DNA of 64,000 nt from Paraburkholderia silviterrae (GTDB taxonomy: Bacteria; Pseudomonadota; Gammaproteobacteria; Burkholderiales; Burkholderiaceae). Both the position numbers and the translations under genes were made by a program. The DNA lies in assembly GCF_004353915.1 (NCBI RefSeq), contig NZ_SMRP01000007.1, forward strand, positions 262,337-326,336. The letters run 5' to 3'. The notes under the pieces are model-generated. The model saw nothing but the letters and a program-made list of their open reading frames with translations, was not told the DNA's origin and searched no databases. Of the stretch, positions 16,242 to 24,561 are shown one piece after another (position 1 is the stretch's first letter; the number at the start of each line of letters is the position of its first letter).

Positions 16242-17504
16242 ATGTCCACCCCAGCGCCCGCCCAAGCCGATCCGGACGCCGCTTTCGCCAGCCCACGCAC
16301 CGACGCTTCTGCCAGCGACTCCTCGCCCGGCCTCGCCGGGCCGTTGCGCACGCTCCTGCGCAGCCTCGGTCAGATCGTCCTGCAGCGGCACGCCGGCACC
16401 GGTGTCTGCGTGCTCGCGGCGCTCGCCCTGTGCGACCTGCGGCTCGCGTGCGCGGCGCTGATCGGCGCGGCGACGGCCAATGTCTGCGCGCGGCTGACCC
16501 GCCAGCCGCGCCAGGCGATCCGCGACGGCCTCGCGGGCTTCAACGGCGCGCTCGCGGGACTGGCGGCGTTCACCTTCGTGGGCGACACGGTCACGGCCGT
16601 TGCACTCGCGCTGCTGGCGGCGGCGGCCAGTGCGTGGATAGGCGCGCCGCTCGCGCGCTGGCTGCGCCACGCGGGCCTCTCCGTCTATTCGGCGCCCTGC
16701 CTCATCGCGACCTGGGCGTGGCTCGCGCTCGGCGCCGGCGGCACGCATGCTGCCGCGGCCGGCGCGCTTGCGCCGGCACGGCTGGCGCGGCCCTGGCTCG
16801 ACGCGGCGGCGGGCATATTGAGCGGCGTCGCGCAGACCACGTTCGCCTCGGGCGCGCTCCCAGGCCTCGTGCTGCTCGCGGGCCTTGCCTGGTCGTCGCG
16901 CCGTGCGGCGGCCTATGCGCTCGGCGGCGCGGCGCTCGCGAGCGCCATCGAATATGCGTTCGGCGCACCGCCCGCGAGCTTCGCCGCGGGGCTCTGCGGC
17001 TTCAATGGCGCGCTCGCGGCGCTCGCCGCCAGCGCACTCGGCGCGCGTGCCGCAATCTGTGCGACGATGCTTGCCGCGGCGCTGCATCTGGCCGCCGTGC
17101 GCCTGGGCCTGCCCGCCATGACCGCGCCGTTCGCGCTCGCCGGCTGGACCGTGCACGGCGCATGGCGTCTGATGACGCCGGCGCGGTCGCGGCCGCAACA
17201 GGAGCCCGCGGGCGGTGAAGCGCCCGACGCGGTCGCCAGCGCCGAGGGCAGCACGCTGCCCACTGAAACAGCCATGCTTGCCGCGCCGAAAATTGAATCG
17301 CCAATCGAGGCCCAAATGGGATCACCGATCGGATCACTAGCCGGTGTGCAAATCGGGGCGCGAACCGAATTGCCAATCGAATTGCCAATCGAATCGCCAA
17401 TCGAATTGCCAATCGAAGCGCAAATCGATGCACCAATCGGAGCACCACTCCGGCCGCAAACCGAGCCGCAATTTGGGTCATGCGCCCGCCCTACCGCCCG
17501 CTGA
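16242..17504 (+). CDS. Urea transporter (UT family) with C-terminal tetrapeptide-repeat tail
   Basis: A 420-residue membrane protein. Two homologous halves each carry the urea-transporter signature: GLAGFNGALAG (residues 97-106) and GLCGFNGALAA (250-260). ILSGVAQTTFASGALPG at 192-208 matches the family's conserved segment. It should form a trimeric urea channel in the inner membrane. The tail is unusual: residues 348-403 are fourteen four-residue units of the form E-x-P-I, encoded by a 12-bp tandem repeat. No urease genes are in the window. The class II aldolase gene follows after 11 bp. Confidence 0.85.
   Translation: MSTPAPAQADPDAAFASPRTDASASDSSPGLAGPLRTLLRSLGQIVLQRHAGTGVCVLAALALCDLRLACAALIGAATANVCARLTRQPRQAIRDGLAGFNGALAGLAAFTFVGDTVTAVALALLAAAASAWIGAPLARWLRHAGLSVYSAPCLIATWAWLALGAGGTHAAAAGALAPARLARPWLDAAAGILSGVAQTTFASGALPGLVLLAGLAWSSRRAAAYALGGAALASAIEYAFGAPPASFAAGLCGFNGALAALAASALGARAAICATMLAAALHLAAVRLGLPAMTAPFALAGWTVHGAWRLMTPARSRPQQEPAGGEAPDAVASAEGSTLPTETAMLAAPKIESPIEAQMGSPIGSLAGVQIGARTELPIELPIESPIELPIEAQIDAPIGAPLRPQTEPQFGSCARPTAR
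17283..17450 (+). repeat. Fourteen-copy 12-bp in-frame minisatellite
   Basis: Fourteen consecutive 12-bp units fill 17283-17450 exactly (168 bp), with a consensus near GAATCGCCAATC. Three copies (17367, 17379, 17403) are identical (GAATTGCCAATC) and the one at 17391 differs from them by one base. Each unit encodes four residues, so copy-number change keeps the urea transporter reading frame. Confidence 0.85.
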
Positions 17505-17515
17505 AGGAGCCGTCC

Positions 17516-18292
17516 ATGTCATTCGCCCATCGTCCGGCCAGCATCGCCCCCGACGCCGCGCCGCCCTCCGCCGCGGAGCAGCAGCTGCGCGTGGACCTTG
17601 CCGCCGCCTACCGGCTCATCGCGCTTTATGGCTGGGACGACCTGATCTATACGCACGTCTCCGCCGCGGTGCCCGGCGAGCCCGGCCGCTTCCTGATCAA
17701 TCCGTTCGGCCTCGCCTTCGACGAGGTGTGCGCCTCGAATCTCGTGAAGATCGACACGGAAGGCCGCATCGTCGGCAAGAGCGAGCATCCGGTCAACGCG
17801 ACTGGTTTCGCGCTGCATGCGGCCGTGCATCTCGCGCGCCCCGACGCCGTGTGTGTGATGCATCTGCACAATACGGCGGGCATCGCCGTCTCAATCCAGC
17901 GCGACGGCCTGCTGCCCGCCTCGCAGCATGCGCTGCGTTTCTACGGCCAGCTCGGCTGGCACGACTACGAGGGCCTCGCCTTCACGCCCGCCGAAGGCAC
18001 GCGCCTGACCGCGAGCCTGGGCGCCCATCCCGCCATGCTCCTGCGCAATCACGGCACGCTCACCACGGGCCGCACCATCGCGGAGGCGTGGGTGCTCATG
18101 GCGACGCTCATCAAGGCCTGCGAAATCCAGTTGCAAGCCCAGGCGGGCGGCGTGCCGCTCGTGATGCCGACGCCCGAGGTCTGCGCGCACACCGCCGAGC
18201 AACTGCGCGACGGCGGCGCGATCGAGGGCGAGCTCGAATGGCCCGCGCTGTTGCGCAAGCTCGATCGCATCGACACGTCGTATCGAGACTGA
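17516..18292 (+). CDS. Class II aldolase/adducin family protein
   Basis: A 258-residue protein of the L-fuculose-phosphate aldolase / ribulose-5-phosphate 4-epimerase fold. Predicted zinc ligands are His116 and His118 in VMHLHNTAG and His179 in LLRNHGTLT; SNLVKID near 74-80 supports the fold. The full-length aldolase/adducin layout resembles the decarboxylase-like or unassigned subgroup more than FucA, so the substrate is unknown. AAGGAG lies seven bases before the ATG. The tautomerase gene starts 37 bp later, which suggests a shared catabolic pathway. Confidence 0.88.
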   Translation: MSFAHRPASIAPDAAPPSAAEQQLRVDLAAAYRLIALYGWDDLIYTHVSAAVPGEPGRFLINPFGLAFDEVCASNLVKIDTEGRIVGKSEHPVNATGFALHAAVHLARPDAVCVMHLHNTAGIAVSIQRDGLLPASQHALRFYGQLGWHDYEGLAFTPAEGTRLTASLGAHPAMLLRNHGTLTTGRTIAEAWVLMATLIKACEIQLQAQAGGVPLVMPTPEVCAHTAEQLRDGGAIEGELEWPALLRKLDRIDTSYRD

Positions 18293-18329
18293 ATCCGTTT
18301 CATTACCCCCAGCAAACAAGGAGATCCAT

Positions 18330-18518
18330 ATGCCGACTTTCCACATTGAGATGTTCGAGGGCCGCAGCGTCGAGAAAAAGCGCGAGCTGGCCGCCGCGCT
18401 CACCGAGACCACCTGCAAGGTGCTGGGCGTGGATGCCCAATCCGTCGACATCATCTTCACCGACGTGAAGACCGAAAACTGGGCGACGGCTGGCAAGCTG
18501 TGGAGCGATCCGCGCTGA
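18330..18518 (+). CDS. 4-Oxalocrotonate tautomerase family protein
   Basis: A 62-residue protein whose first residue after Met is the catalytic Pro of the family (MPTFHIEMFEGRSVEKKREL). Length and hydrophobic pattern match 4-OT subunits, which form hexamers and interconvert enol and keto acids. An AAGGAG ribosome binding site precedes it. It is likely co-transcribed with the class II aldolase gene; together they may handle a keto-acid intermediate, but the pathway is not visible. Confidence 0.88.
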   Translation: MPTFHIEMFEGRSVEKKRELAAALTETTCKVLGVDAQSVDIIFTDVKTENWATAGKLWSDPR

Positions 18519-18645
18519 GCCTGGCCGTCCCATTAGATCGTCGTCCTGACGATTGATCGCGAGGCTTTGCCGCGGCCTGGACCCCTTGGTCCTCCAGACG
18601 CCGCGCGGCCTCGCACCTGCCCCGCCGACCCGCCACGCCACGCCC

Positions 18646-18680
18646 CGACCCGACCCGACCCGACCCGATTCGATTCGAAC
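18646..18680. repeat. CGACC/CGATT pentanucleotide repeat
   Basis: Seven consecutive pentamers: four CGACC, two CGATT and one CGAAC. They lie in the 516-bp gene-free stretch between the tautomerase gene and the cytochrome bd genes. A second direct repeat in the same gap is AATTGACGCAGCGC at 18705-18718 and 18756-18769. Neither lies within a recognised coding sequence. Confidence 0.6.
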
Positions 18681-18815
18681 GCCTCGGAGTATTGCACCTG
18701 GGCGAATTGACGCAGCGCACGCGCCAGCACCGAGAATCACGCCCGATTTGACGCAAATTGACGCAGCGCGCACCCCTATGCGCCAAATCAATCCGCAGTG
18801 AATCCTCAATCTAAG

Positions 18816-18829
18816 TTGATCACTATCAA
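18816..18829. promoter_or_regulatory. Perfect FNR/Anr-type box upstream of cytochrome bd operon
   Basis: TTGATCACTATCAA matches the consensus TTGAT-N4-ATCAA at all ten defined positions, and one more pair (G/C) extends the symmetry. It lies 205 bp before the oxidase start at 19035. A class II site would put the transcription start near 18864. This suits oxygen-responsive control of a high-affinity oxidase by an FNR/Anr-type regulator, which must be encoded elsewhere. Confidence 0.75.
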
Positions 18830-19034
18830 CGATTTAGCGCACGTATTCGTCGCCTGACGATTGACTGCTGCGACACGCTGGCGCACGTCGCAGCGCAGCA
18901 AAGCGCGCCCTGTTCCCCTACGCTTACGTCCATGCGCACGACGCCCCGCGCGCGCGGCGCCCTCACCGGCAGCCGCCGCACCAGGCCTCGCGCGAAAGCG
19001 CTTTTCGCTACGCAAGCACACAGCAGGCACGCAC

Positions 19035-20546
19035 ATGCAATCGTCTATCCCCGCATTACAGGCATTCTCGTCGCTATCGGCATTCGATCTGGCCCGGCTG
19101 CAATTCGCCTTCACCGTCTCCTTTCACATCGTCTTTCCAGCGCTCTCCATCGGCCTCGCAAGCTTCATCGCGGTGCTCGAAGCCTGCTGGCTCAAGACGC
19201 GCAAACCGTTCTACAAGGACCTGTGCCTGTTCTGGTCGAAGATCTTCGCCGTGGCCTTCGGCATGGGCGTCGTCTCGGGCGTGGTCATGAGCTACGAGTT
19301 CGGCACCAACTGGGCCGGCTTCTCCTCGTTCGCGGGCCCCATCACCGGTCCGCTGCTCATGTACGAGGTGATGACCGCGTTCTTCCTCGAAGCGGGCTTC
19401 CTCGGCATCATGCTGTTCGGCTGGAACCGCGTGAGCCCTCGCGCGCACTTCGGCGCGACGCTGATGGTGGCCATCGGCACGCTCATCTCCACCTTCTGGA
19501 TTCTCGCTTCGAATAGCTGGATGCAGACGCCGCAAGGCTTCAAGGTGGTCGACGGCCACGTCGTGCCCACCGACTGGTTCAAGATCATCTTCAACCCCTC
19601 GTTCCCGTACCGCCTCGCGCACATGGCGATCGCCGCGTTCATCGTGGCCGCGCTCGTGGTGGCCGCGACCGGCGCATGGCACTTGCTCAAGGGCCGGCGC
19701 GATGCAGCCGTGAAGAAGATGTTCTCGATGGCGCTTGGCCTTCTGCTGGTGCTTGCGCCCGTGCAGGCGCTCGTGGGCGATGCGCACGGCCTGAACACGC
19801 GCGAGTATCAACCCGCGAAGATTGCCGCGATCGAAGGCCTGTGGGACACCGAGCAGGGCGGCACCGCGCTCAACCTGTTCGGCATTCCCGACATGCAGGC
19901 GGAAACCACGCGCTACGCCGTGAAGATTCCGCATCTCGGCAGCCTGATCCTCACGCATAGCTGGGACGGCGAGATCCAGGGCCTCAAGTCGTTCCCGCCC
20001 GAGGAGCGCCCGAACTCGACGCTCCTGTTCTGGACCTTCCGCGTGATGGTTGGCTTAGGCATCCTGATGATTGTGCTGGGGGTGGCCGGCTGGTGGCTGC
20101 GCCGGCGCGGCACGCTCTATGAGTCGCGCGCGTTTCAGCGCTTCGCGCTGGCCATGGGCCCCACCGGCTTCATCACGCTGCTCGCGGGCTGGATCACGAC
20201 CGAAGCGGGCCGCCAGCCGTGGGTGGTCTACGGCGTGATGCGCACCTCGCAGGCCGTCTCGCCGCTCACGGCGCAGCAGGTGGGCATTTCGCTGATGACC
20301 TTCGTCGTCGTGTACTTCCTCGTGTTCGGCACGGGCATCTATTACATGCTCAAGCTCATGCGCAAGGGCCCTGCGCTGCCAGGCGCGATGCCGGGCACCA
20401 AGCCGCCCGCGGCGCGGCCCCTTGCGCACCTGGATGCACAGCACGGCGTGCCGGGCCTTGGAGCGCAGCTCGCGCCTGCCGCGCTTGCCACGAGCCAACC
20501 CGCGCACCGTTCGACGTCTGCCGCTGATCAGTTGATCGACGCCTGA
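19035..20546 (+). CDS. cioA: Cytochrome bd-type ubiquinol oxidase subunit I (cyanide-insensitive type)
   Basis: A 503-residue haem-carrying subunit with about nine membrane helices. Expected haem ligands include His31 in TVSFHIVFPALS and His196 in FPYRLAHMAIAA. The periplasmic Q-loop lacks the long C-terminal insertion of E. coli CydA, which places it with the short-loop CioA group. It reduces O2 to water at the expense of ubiquinol. The chosen ATG begins the conserved part; an upstream in-frame ATG at 18861 would add unrelated sequence. A perfect FNR-type box precedes it and subunit II follows. Confidence 0.93.
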   Translation: MQSSIPALQAFSSLSAFDLARLQFAFTVSFHIVFPALSIGLASFIAVLEACWLKTRKPFYKDLCLFWSKIFAVAFGMGVVSGVVMSYEFGTNWAGFSSFAGPITGPLLMYEVMTAFFLEAGFLGIMLFGWNRVSPRAHFGATLMVAIGTLISTFWILASNSWMQTPQGFKVVDGHVVPTDWFKIIFNPSFPYRLAHMAIAAFIVAALVVAATGAWHLLKGRRDAAVKKMFSMALGLLLVLAPVQALVGDAHGLNTREYQPAKIAAIEGLWDTEQGGTALNLFGIPDMQAETTRYAVKIPHLGSLILTHSWDGEIQGLKSFPPEERPNSTLLFWTFRVMVGLGILMIVLGVAGWWLRRRGTLYESRAFQRFALAMGPTGFITLLAGWITTEAGRQPWVVYGVMRTSQAVSPLTAQQVGISLMTFVVVYFLVFGTGIYYMLKLMRKGPALPGAMPGTKPPAARPLAHLDAQHGVPGLGAQLAPAALATSQPAHRSTSAADQLIDA

Positions 20547-20610
20547 TCCAGCGATCCGCACGAACCGCAAAAACCCGCACGAACCGCATTCGAAACGAGG
20601 CAACGCAAAC

Positions 20611-21615
20611 ATGGACGTCACCGTCATCTGGGCCGCGATCATCGCGCTCGGCCTTTTACTCTACGTCGTGCTGGACGGCTTCGATCTGGGCATCGGCATC
20701 GTGTTTCCGCTCTTCCCCGACGAAGAAGAGCGCGACCTCATGATGAACACGGTCGCGCCCGTCTGGGACGGCAACGAGACCTGGCTCGTGCTGGGCGGCG
20801 CGGGGCTCTTCGCCGTGTTCCCCATCGTCTATTCGACGGTGCTCTCGGCGCTCTATCTGCCACTCGTGTTCATGCTCGTGTGCCTGATCTTCCGCGGCGT
20901 GGCCTTCGAGATCCGCGCGAAGGCCAATCGCACGAAGCATCTGTGGGATCTCGCATTCATCGGCGGGTCGACGGGCGCGGCGTTCTTCCAGGGCATCGCG
21001 CTGGGCGCCTACTTGCAGGGCATTCCGATGACCGACGGGCGCTTTGCCGGCGACGCCTTCGGCTGGCTCACGCCGTTCAGCCTGCTCTCGGGCTTCGGGC
21101 TCGTGGCGACCTATGCGCTGCTCGGCAGTTGCTGGCTCATCGCCAAGACCGAAGGCGACCTGCAGCGCCGCCTGCACAAGCTCGTGTGGCCGCTCACGGT
21201 GATGCTGCTCGGCTTCATTGCGCTCGTGAGCGTGTGGACGCCGCTGCAAGACCCGCTCATTGCGCAACGCTGGTTTGGCTCGGGTCTGTTCTGGCGGCTC
21301 GCGCCGGTGCCGCTGCTCGTGCTCGCGTGCGCCGTGTGGATGCGCTGGGCCGTGCAATCGCGCCATCACAAGACGCCGTTCGCCGCCGCGCTCGCGCTCG
21401 TGCTGCTCGGGTACGTCGGGCTGCTCGTGAGCCTGTGGCCCTATGCGATCCCGCAGCACCTCACGCTCTGGCAAGCAGCCGCGCCGCGCGAGAGCCAGAC
21501 CTTCACGCTGGTTGGCGCGTCGTTCATCCTGCCCATCATCGTCGCGTATACGGCGATGAGCTACTGGGTCTTCCGAGGCAAGCTCCGTCATGGCGACACC
21601 CATCACTACCACTAA
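20611..21615 (+). CDS. cioB: Cytochrome bd-type ubiquinol oxidase subunit II
   Basis: A 334-residue, roughly eight-helix partner of subunit I. It begins MDVTVIWAAIIALGLLLYVVLDGFDLG and contains PVWDGNETWLVLGGAGLFAVFP, the CydB signature. It stabilises the haem d/b595 site in the inner membrane. It starts 64 bp after subunit I, and its last 26 bases overlap the DUF2474 peptide gene in another frame, which indicates one operon. The His-rich C-terminus (HHYH) is not conserved in the family. Confidence 0.94.
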   Translation: MDVTVIWAAIIALGLLLYVVLDGFDLGIGIVFPLFPDEEERDLMMNTVAPVWDGNETWLVLGGAGLFAVFPIVYSTVLSALYLPLVFMLVCLIFRGVAFEIRAKANRTKHLWDLAFIGGSTGAAFFQGIALGAYLQGIPMTDGRFAGDAFGWLTPFSLLSGFGLVATYALLGSCWLIAKTEGDLQRRLHKLVWPLTVMLLGFIALVSVWTPLQDPLIAQRWFGSGLFWRLAPVPLLVLACAVWMRWAVQSRHHKTPFAAALALVLLGYVGLLVSLWPYAIPQHLTLWQAAAPRESQTFTLVGASFILPIIVAYTAMSYWVFRGKLRHGDTHHYH

Positions 21616-21772
21616 GCCCGGCGCCGCCGGCGAGCCCGCCTCGCGCGCAAAGCGCACTCTGCCCGGCTGGCTCTGGTTCGTGCTGCTCTGGTGCGCCGGC
21701 GTGGGTGCAGCGGTCTCACTCGGCTTCGCGTTCAAGATCTTCATGAACCTCACGCTCTTCGCCGTCAAATAA
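21590..21772 (+). CDS. DUF2474-type small membrane peptide of cytochrome bd operon
   Basis: A 60-residue peptide with one hydrophobic helix (about residues 26-52, PGWLWFVLLWCAGVGAAV). Small single-helix proteins of this kind are regularly encoded after cioAB and are thought to be accessory subunits, like CydX in E. coli. The start ATG lies inside the end of subunit II, so translation is probably coupled. Confidence 0.85.
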   Translation: MATPITTTKPGAAGEPASRAKRTLPGWLWFVLLWCAGVGAAVSLGFAFKIFMNLTLFAVK

Positions 21773-21845
21773 ATCGCGCGCCCACACGCTCGTTGCCCGC
21801 TCCGCGTTAGACTGTAGGCCGTCTGTAACTCGAGCGATAAAAACC

Positions 21846-22643
21846 ATGCAGCAGATGACCTTCATGGAATGCGTGAAATGCGCGTGGAAAAGCGCGGGGG
21901 AAGCGCTCACGCGCATGCCGGCGCTCGTGCTCGGCACCTTCGTGGCCTACGCCGTGCTCGGCTGGCTCGGCCTGGCCGGGCGGCCCGTGCCGGGAGAAGG
22001 CGAGATGCCGTCCGCCGGCCTCGTCCTCGCCGCCAACCTGGCCTCGATACTGAACGCACTCGTCTATATCTGGTTCACGCTGAAGATCTACCGCTTCGTA
22101 CTGCTCGAAGAACGCACGACGCCGCTCATGGCGGCCGGCGCGAAGCCGCTCGCGCGCATCGTGGGGCTGGGCCTCGTCATGATGCTCGCGCTGGTGGGCA
22201 TCGCGGCCGCGCTCTGGCTGGTGCTGCGCCCGCGCCACGAGGGCGGCGTGGCCTTTCTTTCGCTGATCGTCGGCGTGATCTGGGTGTTCATCGGCGTGCG
22301 GCTCAGCCTGCTCTATCCGTCGCTCGCCATCGGCGGGCGCTTCGCGCTCGGCGCCGCGTGGCGGGACAGCCGCGGACACTTCTGGAGCCTGCTGGGCGTC
22401 TCGTGCGTCGCGGCGCTGCCGCTGCTCGTCTGCGGCGTGCTCGCGCTGCTCGGCCTGGGCATCGCCGGCGTCACGCCCGAGACCGTGCAAACGCCCGCGT
22501 GGTTCACCGCACTCGCCATCGGGCAGAGCGTCGTCAACATCGCCTTCGCGATGCTCACGAGCACGGCGCTCGCCTGGCTTTATCGGCGCTACGCGAACGA
22601 GCTGGCAAGCGGCGGCGACGCGCAGACCGCGCGCTCCCTCTGA
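21846..22643 (+). CDS. Conserved hypothetical integral membrane protein
   Basis: A 265-residue protein with about six hydrophobic segments and no catalytic motif that I recognise. It starts MQQMTFMECVKCAWKSAGEALTRMP, a pattern seen in bacterial membrane proteins of unknown function that carry a short amphipathic N-terminus. It lies 73 bp after the cytochrome bd operon on the same strand but need not be part of it. Its last codons are followed by a convergent methyltransferase-like gene. Confidence 0.75.
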   Translation: MQQMTFMECVKCAWKSAGEALTRMPALVLGTFVAYAVLGWLGLAGRPVPGEGEMPSAGLVLAANLASILNALVYIWFTLKIYRFVLLEERTTPLMAAGAKPLARIVGLGLVMMLALVGIAAALWLVLRPRHEGGVAFLSLIVGVIWVFIGVRLSLLYPSLAIGGRFALGAAWRDSRGHFWSLLGVSCVAALPLLVCGVLALLGLGIAGVTPETVQTPAWFTALAIGQSVVNIAFAMLTSTALAWLYRRYANELASGGDAQTARSL

Positions 22644-22671
22644 GCATGACCGACGCTCACGCGCCCGGCGC

Positions 22672-23361
22672 TCACCAGACGCCGGGCACGAACCGGTACT
22701 TCACCCGCTCCATATACGCGCGGTAGCCTTGCAGCTCGGCGGCGAGCACGCGCTCCTCCCGCACGGCGCGCCAACCGATTGCCGCCACCATGAACGGCAC
22801 GCACGCGAGGCCCCACCATGACCCGAGCATGAGCGGGGTGCCCGCGAGCAGCAGGATCGCGAACGCATACATGGGATGGCGCACATAGGCATACGGGCCA
22901 CTGTCGCTCACCGCGTGGCCGCGCTCGCTCTGGATCTTCACCACGGGTGCAGCGTAGCGATTGGCCGCGAAGACGGCACGCATGGCATAGATGCAGAGGA
23001 AGATCGCCACCGCGCCGCATACGTTCAACCAGAACGGCACGAACGACCAGCGATGGCGCATGGCGTCGATGCCGATCAGGCACAGCCACGCGCACCAGCC
23101 CACCGAGACCGCCATCATGAACACGCGGTCCCAGCCCGCCTGCGCACGCTGGGTGATCGGCGCGAGACGTTCGGCGAGCAGGCCCGGATCGGTGCGCGCG
23201 AGCCACAGGCCGATCCAGCCACTGGTCACGGCAAATTCGAGCAGCCACAGCCACGCGGCGGTCCACGCCAGCGTGCCCGCGGAGATGAACAGCAGCGCGC
23301 CCTGAAATACCAGCCAAATGAACGTCTGCGTGAACAGACGCTTGACTAGCAGCTTGTCCAT
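22672..23361 (-). CDS. Isoprenylcysteine carboxyl-methyltransferase-like membrane protein
   Basis: A 229-residue membrane protein with about five hydrophobic segments. The C-terminal SGPYAYVRHPMYAFAILLLAGTPLMLG matches the conserved SAM-binding region of the ICMT/PEMT family, and REERVLAAELQGYRAYMERVKYR-type sequence closes the domain. Bacterial members methylate lipids or small molecules; the substrate is unknown. It starts 22 bp after the stop of the arylamine acetyltransferase gene on the same strand, so the two are probably one unit. Confidence 0.85.
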   Translation of the reverse strand: MDKLLVKRLFTQTFIWLVFQGALLFISAGTLAWTAAWLWLLEFAVTSGWIGLWLARTDPGLLAERLAPITQRAQAGWDRVFMMAVSVGWCAWLCLIGIDAMRHRWSFVPFWLNVCGAVAIFLCIYAMRAVFAANRYAAPVVKIQSERGHAVSDSGPYAYVRHPMYAFAILLLAGTPLMLGSWWGLACVPFMVAAIGWRAVREERVLAAELQGYRAYMERVKYRFVPGVW

Positions 23362-23382
23362 GGTGTTCTCCGGTCACATGCT

Positions 23383-24225
23383 TCAGCGATTGACGCCCCG
23401 CCCTCGCACCCGCGCAAATAACGCATCCATGTCGAAGCCCGCCGTAGCGACGCCGAAGCGCTCGTTCAGGCAGCGCGCGAGTTCGTCTGCACTCCCGATG
23501 ATATGCTCCGTCGCGTGCTGGCCCGTGGCGTCGCGCTCCGAATAGCGGTCGTTGAAGAGGATCGCGCGGCTGTCTTCGCGCGCGATGCAGGCGATCAGGC
23601 TTTCCGTGAAGAACGATTGCGGCGACGCCGACGTGTACCAGTTCGCCACTTCGTAATCGACCCACTGCGCGGGAGCGTCGTCGAAGCGGTAGACGTCGAT
23701 CCATGCATTGCCGTCGTACTGCTCGAGCTTCCACTCGCGCTCGCCGAGCGGCGTGAGCCGCGCGGGTTCGAGCAGCGTCGCTTGCGCGCCGCGCTCGGCA
23801 AACGCCAGCGGCGCGCACAGCGACGCGCTGCCGAAACCGACATCGGCGAGCCACGCCGCGCCGTCCACGTGCACGCGCAGCAGCATGTGTGTGCGCGGCG
23901 TGATCGTGCCGGCCGGGCGGCCGAAGAGCACGCGTGCCGCCAGCGGCTCGATGCGAAAGCCCAGTTGCATGAGCGCGTACGCGAGCACCGTGTTGTGCTC
24001 GAAGCAGTAGCCGCCGCGCCGCGACGCCACGAGCTTGTTGAAAACGTCGGGCGGCGCAACCGACACGCGCCGCCCGGCAAACGGATCGAGGTTCTCGAAA
24101 GCAATCGTGCGCGGATGCAGGCGATGCAGCGCACGCAGCACGTCGAGCGACGCTTTGCGCTCGCCGTCGTAACCGATGCGCGCGAAATAACGGTCGAGAT
24201 CAAAACGGAAATCGAGGTCGGACAT
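23383..24225 (-). CDS. nat: Arylamine N-acetyltransferase
   Basis: A 280-residue NAT enzyme. The catalytic triad is complete: Cys74 in SRRGGYCFEHN, His113 in PRTHMLLRV and Asp128 in LADVGFG. It transfers acetyl groups from acetyl-CoA to arylamines, hydrazines or related compounds through a Cys thioester. Its length is typical of bacterial NATs. It is followed closely by the ICMT-like gene and diverges from the Fur-controlled porin gene. Confidence 0.95.
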   Translation of the reverse strand: MSDLDFRFDLDRYFARIGYDGERKASLDVLRALHRLHPRTIAFENLDPFAGRRVSVAPPDVFNKLVASRRGGYCFEHNTVLAYALMQLGFRIEPLAARVLFGRPAGTITPRTHMLLRVHVDGAAWLADVGFGSASLCAPLAFAERGAQATLLEPARLTPLGEREWKLEQYDGNAWIDVYRFDDAPAQWVDYEVANWYTSASPQSFFTESLIACIAREDSRAILFNDRYSERDATGQHATEHIIGSADELARCLNERFGVATAGFDMDALFARVRGRGVNR

Positions 24226-24393
24226 GGAGGCGACTCGCTGTTCGAAGGATTCGAAGAGACCCGGAAGGCGGCCTGATGCATCGATGATATTCGAGTTCTT
24301 TCCTCATACCGAACACCATCTAAGCTGACTGATTGTAATAATCCGCATCGTCACAGACAGGTATTCGTAATATACGCGCTTACGCCCAGTAAT

Positions 24394-24412
24394 TGTTTTG
24401 ATAATCATTCTC
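24394..24412. promoter_or_regulatory. Fur-box-like operator upstream of the porin-DyP-Fbp cluster
   Basis: The segment ending GATAATCATTCTC (24400-24412) matches 12 of 13 positions of the right part of the 19-bp Fur consensus, and about 14 of 19 overall. It lies 150 bp before the porin start in a 336-bp gene-free region, and TTGTTT at 24393-24398 could be the -35 box that Fur would cover. No other strong operator was seen in this gap. Confidence 0.65.
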
Positions 24413-24561
24413 ATTTGTATTGACGACCGTATTCACGATGAGTACGATTGCGCCGTCCTGGAGGCAAATAGCTAAAGCCGCTTGCGTATCGCGCACACCG
24501 ACGCCTACCGGCGCACGCTGATTCGATCCGGCTACAAAGAAAGCAATAAGTAAGGAATGCG

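Noticed and set aside
17283..17450. Possible CRISPR array
   Set aside because: The repeats are 12 bp with no spacers, they keep the reading frame of the urea transporter, and there are no cas genes.
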